A stretch of 64,000 nt of DNA, taken from NCBI GenBank assembly GCA_036702865.1, contig DATNQD010000027.1, positions 62,001 through 126,000 on the forward strand, read 5' to 3'. This stretch comes from Trichocoleus sp. Lineage in GTDB: Bacteria > Cyanobacteriota > Cyanobacteriia > Elainellales > Elainellaceae. This document shows positions 54,346 through 64,000 of this stretch, in pieces. The translations under genes and the position numbers were made by a program. The notes beneath the pieces were generated by a model. That model was not told the origin of the DNA. It searched no databases and saw only the letters and a list, made by a program, of their open reading frames with translations. Numbering within the stretch: position 1 is the first letter of the stretch; the number at the start of each line of letters is the position of its first letter.

Positions 54346-55023
54346 GTGTACTTACTCATTCCAGCAGCAGGCTCTGGTCGACGGATGGGCAGCGACCGTA
54401 ATAAGCTACTGCTTCCTTTACTGGGAAAACCTCTACTCACCTGGACGCTTCTCGCTGCCAAAAAATCTCACTCAATTCAATGGATTGGTATTATCAGCCA
54501 ACCTAGCGACTGGCAGGATTTCAAAGCGATCGTGTCAGACTTAGGCTTATCAGAAATGGTGCACTTTATTCAGGGAGGCTTGACCCGCCAAGAGTCTGTT
54601 TATCAAGGACTAAAAGGCTTACCTAGCAGCGCCGATCGCGTTCTAATCCATGATGGGGCACGCTGTTTAGCAACACCAGAATTGTTCGATCGTTGTACAG
54701 AGGCACTCCAAAGCTGCTCTGGTTTAATTGCTGCAATTCCCGTGAAAGACACGATTAAAGTCGTGAATTCAGACTCGGTTGTTGAAAGCACACCCGATCG
54801 CGCTAACCTTTGGGCAGCTCAAACGCCCCAGGGTTTTGTTGTTAAAGATTTAATTCACTGCCATCAAGAAGGCATCCGCCAAGGCTGGGAAGTCACAGAT
54901 GATGCTGCTCTATTCGAGCAATGCGGCTTACCTGTCAAAATTGTGGCAGGTGAGGAAACAAACCTGAAGGTGACAACTCCAGTTGATTTAACTATTGCAG
55001 AGTTTATCCTGCGTCAACGCTAA
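54346..55023 (+). CDS. ispD: 2-C-methyl-D-erythritol 4-phosphate cytidylyltransferase
   Basis: This 225-residue protein has the CTP-binding motif LLIPAAGSGRRMGSDRNKLLLPLLGKPLL near the start and VLIHDGARCLATPELFDRC near 100. PVKDTIKVV, ANLWAAQTPQGF, VTDDAALFEQCGLPVKIVAGEETNLKVTTPVDL complete the family core. It makes CDP-ME in the MEP isoprenoid pathway. The start is GTG at 54346 with poor RBS evidence. No ispF is adjacent. Confidence 0.94.
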   Translation: MYLLIPAAGSGRRMGSDRNKLLLPLLGKPLLTWTLLAAKKSHSIQWIGIISQPSDWQDFKAIVSDLGLSEMVHFIQGGLTRQESVYQGLKGLPSSADRVLIHDGARCLATPELFDRCTEALQSCSGLIAAIPVKDTIKVVNSDSVVESTPDRANLWAAQTPQGFVVKDLIHCHQEGIRQGWEVTDDAALFEQCGLPVKIVAGEETNLKVTTPVDLTIAEFILRQR

Positions 55024-55086
55024 CGCTCAAAGAAACCCCGCGTTGACACGTAACCATTGCAGGTGTTACAACCTGCTCTTTGCTTG

Positions 55087-55728
55087 CTATTGAAAAACGT
55101 CTTTTAAAGCAGTCCGAGCCGCTAAATGATTACGAGTCGAGGTCAAAATTTCAGACTCTCGCTCTAAACGCGTTGCTGTATCCTGCATTTCTAGTAAAGC
55201 TTGCTGCTCTTGAGGTACACCCTGGAGATTAGCGGCAACCCAGTAAGAGAGCTCGATTGGAGAGTCGGGGATATCATCAGGCAGCTCAATATCCTGTCCA
55301 GTTAGCTTTGTGGAGAGCCGAACCACATCTCTCAGCAGTTGATCGACTTCATATGCCAATGTTGGAATATCTTGATCAGTTGGCTGATCTTCAATCCACT
55401 CGACTAGACCGACATAATAGGGCTTCTCACGCACATAGTCTAAGACGCGAAACCGCTGTTGCCCAATTGTCTCAACATACATTCGATCGTCAGGCGTCCG
55501 CTTATGATGAATCACCTGAGCGCAAGAACCTACACTTGTGACTTTACCTTCTACCGGATCAACCATCAGCACTCCAAAGCACCGATCGCCTTGAAGAATA
55601 GTGTTCATCAAAATCCGATAGCGGAATTCAAAAATGTGGAGTGGCAGCCTTCTACCCGGAAACAAAACGACTTCGGGCAGTGGAAAGAGTGGCAGTTCAC
55701 GAACAGCAACCGATGAAGAAAATGTCAT
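55087..55728 (-). CDS. LON substrate-binding domain protein
   Basis: This 213-residue protein consists of the N-terminal LON substrate-binding domain (ELPLFPLPEVVLFPGRRLPLHIFEFRYR near 12, then GVLMVDP and GSCAQVIH). A helical tail follows. The ATPase and protease domains of Lon are absent. Stand-alone LON-domain proteins occur widely in cyanobacteria and plants, without a settled role. It follows the str operon on the same strand, 180 bp after rpsJ, a conserved neighbourhood in cyanobacteria. Confidence 0.9.
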   Translation of the reverse strand: MTFSSSVAVRELPLFPLPEVVLFPGRRLPLHIFEFRYRILMNTILQGDRCFGVLMVDPVEGKVTSVGSCAQVIHHKRTPDDRMYVETIGQQRFRVLDYVREKPYYVGLVEWIEDQPTDQDIPTLAYEVDQLLRDVVRLSTKLTGQDIELPDDIPDSPIELSYWVAANLQGVPQEQQALLEMQDTATRLERESEILTSTRNHLAARTALKDVFQ

Positions 55729-55909
55729 TGCAATTTCAATCCCTGTCGGGAACTCAATACATTGAACGATCGAACCTTTAGAAGCTGACCGCTTACTTTA
55801 GCTGATATAGATCTTAACCAATATAAACAAGAGCAGCCTATCACAAGGACAAGCTACTCCTCCAGTCTATCGCATTGAATGAACCAGACAAAGACTCATA
55901 TCGAAGCCA

Positions 55910-56227
55910 TTACAGCTTCACTTCAATATCTACACCCGCTGGCAAATCAAGCTTCATTAAGGCATCGATCGTTTTAGATGAAGGCTGATAGATGTCAATA
56001 ATGCGGCGGTGTGTCCGAGTTTCAAAGTGCTCCCGCGAGTCTTTATCTACGTGAGGAGAGCGCAGTACGCAGTAGATCCGTCGCTTTGTAGGGAGAGGAA
56101 TTGGACCAATTGCTGTAGCGTTCGTGCGGTTTGCAGTATCTACAATTTTTTCACAAGAAGTATCTAGAAGACGGCGATCGAACGCTTTGAGCCGAATTCG
56201 AATTTTTTGCTGTTGAATCGTTGCCAT
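55910..56227 (-). CDS. rpsJ: 30S ribosomal protein S10
   Basis: This 105-residue protein has the S10 signature [66 protein letters not shown] and [12 protein letters not shown] complete it. S10 is in the 30S head and, in enteric bacteria, acts in NusB-dependent antitermination. It is the last gene of the reverse-strand str cluster, as usual in cyanobacteria and plastids. Confidence 0.97.
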   Translation of the reverse strand: MATIQQQKIRIRLKAFDRRLLDTSCEKIVDTANRTNATAIGPIPLPTKRRIYCVLRSPHVDKDSREHFETRTHRRIIDIYQPSSKTIDALMKLDLPAGVDIEVKL

Positions 56228-56423
56228 TTGTTTTTACTTAGTTTTCTAGGTTCAGTTAAAAAAGGGACACTGTGCAGCGAACTAATACCTGCTCCAGTCT
56301 ACTGCTTAATTCAGTCCAGAGAGACGAACTGTTAATTTGAGCCTGGGAGAGTAAATTGTCCGCCATAGAAAGCAGCAGCCAGCCAAAGACTAACTGCTGC
56401 CCATAGACTACATCAAGTCAGCA

Positions 56424-57653
56424 CTACTTGAGAATCTTAGAAACCACGCCTGCACCAATTGTGCGACCACCTTCACGGATTGCAAAGCGCATTCCCTGCT
56501 CAATTGCGATCGCGTTGATCAACTTCACGTTCATCTTAATCCGGTCGCCTGGCATCACCATCTCAGCATTGGTGCCGTCATCTGCGGTGAAGGATTCGAT
56601 CGAACCCGTTACGTCGGTTGTCCGAACGTAGAACTGAGGCTTATAACCAGCAAAGAACGGAGTCTTACGACCACCTTCTTTCTCAGTCAGAACATACACT
56701 TCACCTTCAAAATCGGTGTGAGGTGTAATGGAACCAGGCTTTGCCAGCACCATGCCCCGCTCGATGTCTTCCTTCTTCAGACCCCGCAGAAGCAGACCTG
56801 CGTTGTCCCCTGCCATTCCTTCATCAAGGCTCTTCTTGAACATCTCGATTCCGGTGACAGTTGTGGTGCGGGTATCACGGATCCCAACGAGTTCCACTGT
56901 GTCGTTGATCTTGACTTTGCCACGCTCAATCCGACCGGTTGCAACTGTACCCCGACCTGTAATGGTGAAGACGTCCTCAACTGCCATCAGGAAGGGCTTA
57001 TCTACATCGCGCTCTGGCGTAGGAATGAAGGAGTCAACGGCATCCATCAAATCATAGATTTTGTCAACCCACTCATTTTCCCCACGTGCAGTCTTGGGGT
57101 TTTTGATCATGGCTTCCAGAGCCATTAGACCAGAACCACGAGTGATAGGAGTGTCGTCGCCTGGGAACTCGTAGCTGTCAAGCAGTTCACGCAGCTCCAG
57201 CTCAACCAACTCCAGCAGTTCCTCGTCATCAACCTGATCAATTTTGTTCAGGAAAACAACAATACTAGGAACGCCAACTTGCTTCGCCAGCAGAATGTGC
57301 TCCTTGGTTTGAGGCATCGCACCATCAGTTGCTGCTACCACCAAGATTGCACCGTCCATCTGAGCTGCTCCGGTGATCATGTTTTTCACATAGTCAGCAT
57401 GTCCGGGACAGTCCACATGGGCGTAGTGACGATTCTCAGTTTCGTACTCCACGTGAGCCGTATTGATCGTAATACCCCGTGCTTTTTCTTCAGGAGCTGC
57501 GTCAATCTCGTCATATTTGCGGGCTTGAGCCTGCCCTAGAGCAGCCAGGGTCATTGTGATTGCAGCCGTCAACGTCGTCTTGCCGTGGTCAACGTGACCG
57601 ATAGTACCAATGTTGACGTGGGGTTTAGTCCGTTCAAACTTTGCGCGTGCCAT
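56424..57653 (-). CDS. tuf: Elongation factor Tu
   Basis: This 409-residue GTPase has G1 [11 protein letters not shown] near 19, switch [16 protein letters not shown]3 DCPGHADY near 81 and G4 NKID near 136. Domains 2 and 3 end in [22 protein letters not shown]. It delivers aminoacyl-tRNA to the ribosome. It follows fusA by 25 bp. The length and the insert near 180-200 ([12 protein letters not shown]) match the cyanobacterial EF-Tu form. Confidence 0.98.
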   Translation of the reverse strand: MARAKFERTKPHVNIGTIGHVDHGKTTLTAAITMTLAALGQAQARKYDEIDAAPEEKARGITINTAHVEYETENRHYAHVDCPGHADYVKNMITGAAQMDGAILVVAATDGAMPQTKEHILLAKQVGVPSIVVFLNKIDQVDDEELLELVELELRELLDSYEFPGDDTPITRGSGLMALEAMIKNPKTARGENEWVDKIYDLMDAVDSFIPTPERDVDKPFLMAVEDVFTITGRGTVATGRIERGKVKINDTVELVGIRDTRTTTVTGIEMFKKSLDEGMAGDNAGLLLRGLKKEDIERGMVLAKPGSITPHTDFEGEVYVLTEKEGGRKTPFFAGYKPQFYVRTTDVTGSIESFTADDGTNAEMVMPGDRIKMNVKLINAIAIEQGMRFAIREGGRTIGAGVVSKILK

Positions 57654-57678
57654 GTATCTATCCGTTCCTCTTTACTGA

Positions 57679-59799
57679 CTATGCGTTCCCTTTACTCTTA
57701 GCAATGATGGTTTCAGCCACGTTACGAGGCACCTCGTCGTAGTTGCTGAACTCCATTGTAAATATGCCACGACCCTGCGTCTTTGACCGAATATCAGTAG
57801 CATATCCAAACATCTCTGCCAGAGGGACTCTTGATGTTACCTTTGCAATCCCTTGCTCAGTATCCTGTCCCTCAATTTGACCTCTGCGCGAGTTGAGATC
57901 ACCGATCACGTTACCAATAAAGTCTTCGGGAACTTCGACCTCAACCTTCATCATTGGCTCTAACAGGACGGGTGAAGCTTTCATCACCGCATCCTTAATT
58001 GCCATTGATCCAGCAATCTTGAAAGCCATTTCAGAAGAGTCAACCTCATGGTAAGACCCATCCACCATTGTTACCTTCAAGTCGATCACAGGATAACCCG
58101 CGATAATACCAGATTCACAAGCTTCCTTCATTCCCTGTTCAGCAGGTGCAATGTACTCCTTCGGTACAGTACCACCAACAATTTTGGAAACGAACTCAAA
58201 GCCAGTTCCAGGTTCACCAGGAGCAACCTCAATCACAACGTGACCATATTGTCCTTTACCACCACTCTGACGAACAAACTTGCCTTCAGTGCGGATCGGC
58301 TTTCGGATTGTCTCACGGTATGCCACTTGAGGAGCACCTACGTTTGCCTCAACCTTATACTCTCGCTTCATTCGATCGACGAGAATATCGAGGTGAAGCT
58401 CACCCATGCCTGCAATTACCGTTTGGTTCGTCTCTTGATCGACACTAACGCGGAATGTTGGGTCTTCTTCAGAGAGTGCTTGCAGTGCCTTGGAAAGCTT
58501 GTCCATATCCTGCTTTGTCTTCGGCTCAACTGCAACCGAAATCACAGGCTCAGGAATGAACAGGGATTCTAGAATGATTGGCGAAGCTTCTTCGCAGATG
58601 GTATCACCTGTAAAGGTATCCTTTAGACCCAGAGCAGCGCCTAAATCACCTGCACGCAGCTCATCCACCTCTTGCCGATCGTCTGCTTTTAAGACAATCA
58701 AACGAGAAATCCGCTCTTTCTTTCCTTTTGTTGCGTTGTAAACGTAGCTGCCTTTCGTCAAGACGCCTGAATACACTCGCACAAAGGTTAAACGACCATA
58801 GGGGTCAGCCATGATCTTGAACGCCAAGGCAGACAAAGGCTCTGAATCATTTGCATGACGAACAGCAGTGCTGCCATCTGCCAGAGTACCTTGAATAGGA
58901 GGAACTTCTGACGGAGAGGGCAGGTAGTCAATCACTGCGTCAAGCATGAGTTGAACACCTTTGTTCTTGAAAGCAGAACCACAAAGCATTGGAACGATTG
59001 TTCCGGCAACGGTTCCCTTTCTTAAGCCAGTCCGAATTTCCGCTTCGGTTAGCTCTTCGCCACCTAGGTACTTCTCAATCAGCTTGTCATCTGTTTCAGC
59101 AACGGCTTCAACCAGTTTGACCCGATATTCTTCTGCCAACTCCTGCATATCTTCAGGAATTTCAGTTTCCTGAACATCAGTTCCCAGGTCGTTTGCGTAG
59201 ATGTATGCCCGCATTCTTACGAGGTCAACAATGCCTTTGAGCTGATCTTCAGCCCCAATTGGCAGCTGAACCGGCACTGCATTTGCCCGAAGACGATCGC
59301 AAACTTGGCTGTAAACCTTGAAGAAGTTTGCTCCAGTTCGATCCATCTTATTAACAAAGATGAAACGAGGAACTTTATAGCGATCGGCTTGTCGCCAAAC
59401 TGTCTCGGTTTGAGGTTGCACACCACCAACAGAGCACAGAACAGTAATTACACCGTCTAGAACCCGCATGGAGCGCTCGACCTCAATCGTGAAGTCTACG
59501 TGACCTGGAGTATCAATGATGTTGATCTTGTACTCAGGCTCGCCTGGCATTGGCTGAGTCGGATTCTTGGGATCGCGTCGAGTCCACTGCGTACTGATTG
59601 CGGCAGCCGTGATAGTAATGCCACGTTCCCGCTCTTGTTCCATCCAGTCGGTCACAGCGGTTCCTTCATGAACCTCACCCATCTTGTGAACCACACCGGA
59701 ATAAAACAGAATCCGCTCTGTTGTTGTTGTCTTGCCTGCGTCAATATGCGCAGCAATTCCAATATTTCTTACCCGTTCTAGCGGGACAGTACGTGCCAC
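57679..59799 (-). CDS. fusA: Elongation factor G
   Basis: This 706-residue translocase has G1 [15 protein letters not shown] near 17, G3 DTPGHVDF near 99 and G4 [10 protein letters not shown] near 150. Domain IV carries [15 protein letters not shown] and the domain V/IV boundary ends [16 protein letters not shown]. Relative to short cyanobacterial EF-Gs it has a Pro-rich insert of about 12-15 residues ([17 protein letters not shown]) before the G3 motif. It drives ribosomal translocation and recycling. Confidence 0.97.
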   Translation of the reverse strand: MARTVPLERVRNIGIAAHIDAGKTTTTERILFYSGVVHKMGEVHEGTAVTDWMEQERERGITITAAAISTQWTRRDPKNPTQPMPGEPEYKINIIDTPGHVDFTIEVERSMRVLDGVITVLCSVGGVQPQTETVWRQADRYKVPRFIFVNKMDRTGANFFKVYSQVCDRLRANAVPVQLPIGAEDQLKGIVDLVRMRAYIYANDLGTDVQETEIPEDMQELAEEYRVKLVEAVAETDDKLIEKYLGGEELTEAEIRTGLRKGTVAGTIVPMLCGSAFKNKGVQLMLDAVIDYLPSPSEVPPIQGTLADGSTAVRHANDSEPLSALAFKIMADPYGRLTFVRVYSGVLTKGSYVYNATKGKKERISRLIVLKADDRQEVDELRAGDLGAALGLKDTFTGDTICEEASPIILESLFIPEPVISVAVEPKTKQDMDKLSKALQALSEEDPTFRVSVDQETNQTVIAGMGELHLDILVDRMKREYKVEANVGAPQVAYRETIRKPIRTEGKFVRQSGGKGQYGHVVIEVAPGEPGTGFEFVSKIVGGTVPKEYIAPAEQGMKEACESGIIAGYPVIDLKVTMVDGSYHEVDSSEMAFKIAGSMAIKDAVMKASPVLLEPMMKVEVEVPEDFIGNVIGDLNSRRGQIEGQDTEQGIAKVTSRVPLAEMFGYATDIRSKTQGRGIFTMEFSNYDEVPRNVAETIIAKSKGNA

Positions 59800-59897
59800 A
59801 GCTACCTCCTTAATGTCGGCTGCAGATCTTGACTAGACAACTGCATCTGTTAAGATTCTATACTTTTAATCTCTTATCAGGTGTAGTTTTCGCAAAC

Positions 59898-60368
59898 TTA
59901 GTAGCGGTAGTGAGCAAACGCTTTGTTTGCTTCTGCCATGCGGTGAGTCTCTTCACGCTTCTTGATCGAGCTACCCGTTTCATTAGCAGCATCCATCAAT
60001 TCATTTGCCAACCGTCCTGACATTGTCTTGCCAGGGCGTTGACGCGAATACTGGGTTAACCAGCGAAGCGCCAAAGCAGTACCGCGATCAGAGCGAACTT
60101 CCATTGGGACTTGGTAGGTTGCACCACCAACTCGACGAGCTTTGACCTCAACCAATGGCGTTGCGTTCTTAACAGCCCGTTCAAACACTTCGATCGGATC
60201 AGTTCCCGTCCGATCTTGAATAATTTTGAATGAATCGTAAATGATGCGATATGCAAGAGACTTCTTGCCGCTTTCCATTAAGCGGACAACAATCATACTA
60301 ACTAGACGGCTGTTGTAGACCGGATCAGTTTGAACAGGGCGCTTTTGAGCAGTAGTACGGCGAGACAT
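59898..60368 (-). CDS. rpsG: 30S ribosomal protein S7
   Basis: This 156-residue protein has [20 protein letters not shown], then [11 protein letters not shown] and [69 protein letters not shown] ends it. S7 nucleates assembly of the 30S head. It lies 98 bp before fusA and after rpsL in the str operon. Confidence 0.97.
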   Translation of the reverse strand: MSRRTTAQKRPVQTDPVYNSRLVSMIVVRLMESGKKSLAYRIIYDSFKIIQDRTGTDPIEVFERAVKNATPLVEVKARRVGGATYQVPMEVRSDRGTALALRWLTQYSRQRPGKTMSGRLANELMDAANETGSSIKKREETHRMAEANKAFAHYRY

Positions 60369-60641
60369 AAGACTAAGCCTTCAATCAAAGAAGTAATCGA
60401 GAGTGATTTTTAGGAATTCAAATCCGTTTATTTCAGACAATGTTCAAGCCCAACCAGTCAAGCTTGAAGCTCAGTTAGTTGACACAACCCAAGAAGATTG
60501 CGCCACATCAATCGAAAAAGCAGTTCTCTAAAGCTACCTGAGGCATTTCTGTAAAACAGTACAGCCCAAGAGACGCTCCGGAGACACTGCACTCATAAAG
60601 ATGAGTTAAGTTAACTGAATGACAAAATAGATGGAATGCTC

Positions 60642-61022
60642 TTAGGCCTTCTTCTTCGGACGCTTCGCACCGTACTTTGATCGTCCCTGCTTGCGATCCT
60701 TCACTCCAGCAGTATCCAGCGTTCCACGAATGATGTGATAACGAACACCAGGCAGGTCTTTAACCCGACCGCCACGAATCATAACGACTGAGTGTTCTTG
60801 GAGGTTATGCCCAATACCAGGAATGTAAGCTGTGACCTCAAAACCTGATGTGAGGCGAACCCTGGCTACTTTGCGAAGGGCTGAATTCGGCTTCTTCGGA
60901 GTTGTAGTATAGACTCTGGTGCAAACGCCACGACGCTGAGGGCAGCTCTTGAGAGCCGGGGACTTGGTCTTTTTCTCGATTTTCTGGCGTTCGTTGTGGA
61001 TAAGCTGCTGAATCGTTGGCAT
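60642..61022 (-). CDS. rpsL: 30S ribosomal protein S12
   Basis: This 126-residue protein has [21 protein letters not shown], then [30 protein letters not shown]. The decoding loops [33 protein letters not shown] end it. The lysines in KKPNSALRK and PGVR are at the known streptomycin-linked sites, with the usual sensitive-type sequence. It is the first gene of the str operon. A 273-bp gap separates it from rpsG. Confidence 0.97.
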   Translation of the reverse strand: MPTIQQLIHNERQKIEKKTKSPALKSCPQRRGVCTRVYTTTPKKPNSALRKVARVRLTSGFEVTAYIPGIGHNLQEHSVVMIRGGRVKDLPGVRYHIIRGTLDTAGVKDRKQGRSKYGAKRPKKKA

Positions 61023-61189
61023 GAGTTAGAGCAAGTTTGCCTCTGAATTAATGACCTAAAGTTTTCACAGTCTCTTAATATACTGATTTTAATCAAGATC
61101 TGTCAATCCGTGTCGTTATTGTATCAAAACGACTGACAGCGCTGTGATAGATCAGCTTCTCAAGCGTGAGACCGTCTACCTGATCAATT

Positions 61190-62347
61190 CTACCGAATTG
61201 GCATCGTAATTCCCTCAAATGTTCTCAATAAGCTTTCTGGAGAGAGCAACAGAATCGCATTATTGTCGATCGGGTAGAACTGTCCTTGAGCATCGATCGC
61301 CCCAAACTTGGCAAAATGTTGGTTGAGTTCAGGCGAAAATTCAGGGAAGTGAAAGGTGGCGTCGCCATGAGCGATATCTGCCCAGAAATGGCGGAGCGTT
61401 GGGGCAAGAGTTTCAGCTTCTTCTAGGGGAATGTTTAATGGAGGTTGAGTTAAAAGCTTGAGCATGAAAGGAAAGGATCGATCGCTCATCCACTGTCGCG
61501 AAGTTTGCAGTAAATCGGGGTAGTCAGCAACAGATGTGATTCGATGAGAGTTAATCTGCAACTGCTGCTGCCCCTCATTGTCTTGGTGAAACTCTAATAC
61601 TCGATAAGGATGGGGATAGCTGACGAGCGATCCCGTTGTAATTTCGTAAATTCCTTGATGTTCTGCAATGTCTTGGATGTGCAAATGCCCTGTAAAAATC
61701 AGGCGAACATTTGCTTGATGCAGGAGGTCGAGTAACGCAGCAGCGTTCTCCAGCATATAGCGACGACCCATTGAGCTTTTCGCCTGTCCAGGTAGGTGCT
61801 CAATGACGTTATGGTGCACCATCACCAGTACGACTTCGTCTTGCGTTTCACTTAAAACCTGTTGGAGCCAGTCTAGCTGAGCCGCATCTAACCATCCCAT
61901 GCCAATCTGCTGACCTGACGCATCAAAAGCGTTGGAGTTTAGACCAATCAACCGCACGCCTGGTAAAACGTGGCAGGTGTAATAGGGCTGTTCTGGATTT
62001 CTGTAGCCGAATTTTTGGTAGTAGGTGGGAAATTCAGCAATTCCAGTTGACTGAGCATTTGAGGCTGCTTGAGGCACATCGTGGTTGCCAGGAACAACAT
62101 AAACCGGGTAAGGCAGACGCGAGAGGCGATCGGACAGCCAAGCATGGTTTTCGGCTTCTCCATGCTGCGTTAAATCGCCGGGGATTAACAAGAAGTCCAG
62201 GTTTAGCTGTGCCAGATGCTCAAATACGCTCTCCAAAGCAGGAATACTAACCTCGACTAAGTGAAAGCGGTTAGGGGTATTCCAGACGGTCTGCGGCAGC
62301 GCTATGTGCGGGTCGCTGAGAATAGCAAAGCGAAAGTGAAGAGTCAT
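61190..62347 (-). CDS. Calcineurin-like metallophosphoesterase
   Basis: This 385-residue protein has the five metal-binding motifs: LSDPHIA near 10, IPGDLTQHGEAENH near 55, VPGNHDVP near 85, MVHHNVIEHL near 178 and FTGHLHIQD near 217. The set resembles the class III cyclic-nucleotide phosphodiesterase (CpdA-like) group. The C-terminal 130 residues are not recognised. Whether cAMP, another cyclic nucleotide or a phospho-substrate is used is open. It is the reverse neighbour of trmB. Confidence 0.85.
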   Translation of the reverse strand: MTLHFRFAILSDPHIALPQTVWNTPNRFHLVEVSIPALESVFEHLAQLNLDFLLIPGDLTQHGEAENHAWLSDRLSRLPYPVYVVPGNHDVPQAASNAQSTGIAEFPTYYQKFGYRNPEQPYYTCHVLPGVRLIGLNSNAFDASGQQIGMGWLDAAQLDWLQQVLSETQDEVVLVMVHHNVIEHLPGQAKSSMGRRYMLENAAALLDLLHQANVRLIFTGHLHIQDIAEHQGIYEITTGSLVSYPHPYRVLEFHQDNEGQQQLQINSHRITSVADYPDLLQTSRQWMSDRSFPFMLKLLTQPPLNIPLEEAETLAPTLRHFWADIAHGDATFHFPEFSPELNQHFAKFGAIDAQGQFYPIDNNAILLLSPESLLRTFEGITMPIR

Positions 62348-62488
62348 GGTGTTGGAAACGAGTCATCATGTGGGAGAGTATAGCTTCGGAGGCTTGGGAA
62401 CGGGCAACAGGGGACTGATTGAGAGGTGATAGCAGGCGACGTATCGTTTAGGCTGGAAAGAGTCAAATTTTTGGGAGGCTTAGTTTCC

Positions 62489-63130
62489 TTGGCAGTTGTT
62501 CGAGTTCGTCAACACGTTAATCCTCTAAGTCAGCGATATCAGCAGCCTACGCCTGCGCCGATATGGAAGAAGATTTATGCCGATCCCACCAAGCCGCTTC
62601 ACTTAGATATTGGCTGTGGTCGAGGGCATTTCTTGCTGGCAATGGCACAAGCAGAACCAGAGCGGAATTTCTTGGGGTTGGAGATTCGGGAACCTCTGGT
62701 TGAGCAAGCGAACCTTGGGCGGGATGAGTTGGGATTGACGAATTTGCACTATATCTTTTGCAATGCAAACAACTCCGTACGATCGTTTCTACAATCCCTT
62801 CCCAGTGGAGCTTTGCAGCGGGTTAGCATTCAGTTTCCTGATCCCTGGTTTAAGAAGCGGCATCAAAAGCGGCGAGTGGTGCAGCCAGAACTGGTTGCGG
62901 AAATTGCAGCATATTTGTCTCCCGGCGGCATTGTGTTTCTTCAATCTGACGTTGAAGCGGTAGAGCGGGAAATGTGCGATCGATTTGCAGAGCATCCAGC
63001 ATTTCTACGGCAGGGAGGAGAAGCCTGGCTGGAGCAAAACCCCTTGCCTATACCGACAGAGCGAGAGCGATCGACCTTGAGTAGAGGGGAAGCAGTGTAT
63101 CGGGCGATTTTTGTGCGACAGGAAGGATGA
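62489..63130 (+). CDS. trmB: tRNA (guanine-N7)-methyltransferase
   Basis: From the TTG at 62489 this is a 213-residue TrmB. The SAM site [18 protein letters not shown] lies near 34, followed by [15 protein letters not shown] and [24 protein letters not shown]. The TERE-like C-terminus ends it. It makes m7G46 in tRNA. GGGAGG at 62473-62478 lies 10 bases before the TTG and the resulting start (M)[12 protein letters not shown] matches the family, so the longer GTG start at 62426 is not favoured. Confidence 0.94.
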   Translation: MAVVRVRQHVNPLSQRYQQPTPAPIWKKIYADPTKPLHLDIGCGRGHFLLAMAQAEPERNFLGLEIREPLVEQANLGRDELGLTNLHYIFCNANNSVRSFLQSLPSGALQRVSIQFPDPWFKKRHQKRRVVQPELVAEIAAYLSPGGIVFLQSDVEAVEREMCDRFAEHPAFLRQGGEAWLEQNPLPIPTERERSTLSRGEAVYRAIFVRQEG

Positions 63131-63148
63131 GGAATCAGGGTTTGATTC

Positions 63149-64000
63149 TTAGATCCAGGAAGGGAGCCAGCGGCGGAGTTGAATGGTTTCTGGGGTAAGC
63201 GGGAGTCCGAGGTACAGGGGGAGCCAGAACCAGAAGGAAAGAAAGATGAGGAGGAGAACAGAGATGCCAGTAATCTTGCGCCAGTGCAGCGTACTTTGAA
63301 GCCAGCGATCGATGATTAGAGCGAGTGCCAGGATCGCAAAAACAAGAGAAGGCATGTAGTGATAAAGAAAGATACAACGTTTGACACTGAGCCAAGGGAG
63401 CAGGTTTGCAGCCCAATTCATCAGAATGTAGAGGACAATCCAGTGGGTTGGAGTGGGCTGTAGTGAGCGGGATTCTGAAGACTTGTGGGACAGAGCTTCC
63501 CAGAGCTGATGAATGAGGATACCAGCAAAGAGCAGAATGGCAATTGTAGAGAACCACCACAAGAATGGATTGCCCATTGCATGAACATCGTAGATAACCC
63601 GACCACCTGGAATAGAAGGTGAGTCAACGGGGATGGGATCGTTGACACTTTGGGTAACTTTGTAGAAATAGGCGACTGGACGGAACATGAACAGCCAGCT
63701 AAACCAGAGCGAGCAGTAAGGATGTGCCTCTAAGCCGCCAACTCGCTGATGATAATCGTAAGTTTTGGCTTGAAGCTCCCAGAAGTTGAGGCTGGGATCA
63801 ACTTGCATATAGGGAATCCAACTGGCGTAGTAGGTGAATGCTGGAACGAGAACAAGTCCGACCAGCATGTGACCGAGGTGGATTTGGGTTAGGTTTTGCA
63901 GGGGCGATCGATTCTGTACTGGAATTGAATTCGCAGGCTGCCGCCAATGCCAGAGCCAACCAGCAATCCAAATAAGATAAATACCGAGCAGAAACCCCAG
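63149..64000 (-). CDS. Protein O-mannosyltransferase-like membrane protein (N-terminus cut by window edge)
   Basis: The reverse strand is open from the stop at 63149 to the right edge, giving 283 codons of the C-terminal part. Several membrane helices frame a periplasmic loop. The region HAMGNPFLWWFSTIAILLFAG and CIFLYHYMPSLVFAILALALIIDRWL matches the C-terminal four-TM domain of dolichyl-phosphate-mannose protein mannosyltransferases. Such enzymes transfer a sugar from a polyprenyl-phosphate carrier to exported proteins. The catalytic N-terminal domain is outside the window. Confidence 0.88.
   Translation of the reverse strand: MGFLLGIYLIWIAGWLWHWRQPANSIPVQNRSPLQNLTQIHLGHMLVGLVLVPAFTYYASWIPYMQVDPSLNFWELQAKTYDYHQRVGGLEAHPYCSLWFSWLFMFRPVAYFYKVTQSVNDPIPVDSPSIPGGRVIYDVHAMGNPFLWWFSTIAILLFAGILIHQLWEALSHKSSESRSLQPTPTHWIVLYILMNWAANLLPWLSVKRCIFLYHYMPSLVFAILALALIIDRWLQSTLHWRKITGISVLLLIFLSFWFWLPLYLGLPLTPETIQLRRWLPSWI

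Noticed and set aside
58048-58572. 174-codon frame antisense to fusA
   Set aside because: fusA is intact and strongly supported. The antisense protein is unlike any family and arises from codon bias.
1-64000. CRISPR arrays, tRNA genes and complete IS elements
   Set aside because: No regularly spaced repeats, cloverleaf-like gene with GTTCGAATC-type arms or paired terminal inverted repeats with a transposase were seen. A tRNAscan or Infernal run would be decisive.

Overview
The window is chromosomal DNA from a cyanobacterium, most likely a filamentous Leptolyngbya-like lineage. The phylum call rests on psbU, PSRP-3/Ycf65, the Ycf49-like DUF2499 and DUF3593 pair, DUF2996, a four-cysteine Ser/Thr kinase with WD40 repeats, a cyanobacterial-type arsenate reductase, and very frequent GCGATCG-type (HIP1-like) octamer cores. 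The genus is a guess. No rRNA or tRNA gene, CRISPR array, prophage or complete insertion sequence was seen.

Layout. 1-2.3 kb: a kinase cut by the left edge and the DUF3593/DUF2499 pair. 2.6-6.5 kb: an orphan IS630-like HTH gene, csaB and a coiled-coil protein. 6.6-10.6 kb: two PPC-domain proteins on the minus strand, one with a CAP domain and one with ELWxxDGT repeats. 10.9-15.6 kb: an osmoprotectant-type permease, a Nudix hydrolase, cobO, a small secreted protein, nadB and psbU. 16.1-20.4 kb: Anbu proteasome homologue facing a transglutaminase/alpha-E/ATP-grasp operon. 20.6-25.2 kb: a zinc-ribbon protein and an exopolysaccharide trio (GT4, WbaP-like, O-antigen ligase-like). 25-32 kb: ruvB, a TPR protein, a HAD hydrolase, PSRP-3, DUF1361 and dus. 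32.4-34.7 kb: acr3-arsC-arsH. 35-45.8 kb: speA, PsiE-like, queG, an ABC sugar permease, tlyA, a SPOR-like protein, mnmA, DUF2996 and pheA. 46-51.4 kb: an RTX protein, tldD/tldE-like pair, ferredoxin-MBL protein and a small beta-rich protein. 51.8-54.3 kb: three unrecognised genes. 54.3-61 kb: ispD, a LON-domain protein and the str operon rpsL-rpsG-fusA-tuf-rpsJ. 61.2-64 kb: a metallophosphoesterase, trmB and a protein mannosyltransferase cut by the right edge.

Most interesting points. The N-terminus of arsC looks frameshifted by a four-base loss, with rescue from an ATG overlapping the acr3 stop. The three-gene block at 51.8-54.3 kb holds two related glycine-zipper/amphipathic-repeat proteins and a coiled-coil protein, and is the best candidate for something undescribed. 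The Anbu/ATP-grasp/alpha-E/transglutaminase locus is a known but poorly understood system. A 31-codon membrane peptide gene at 39.4 kb has a strong ribosome binding site. Several minus-strand genes end in clear intrinsic terminators.
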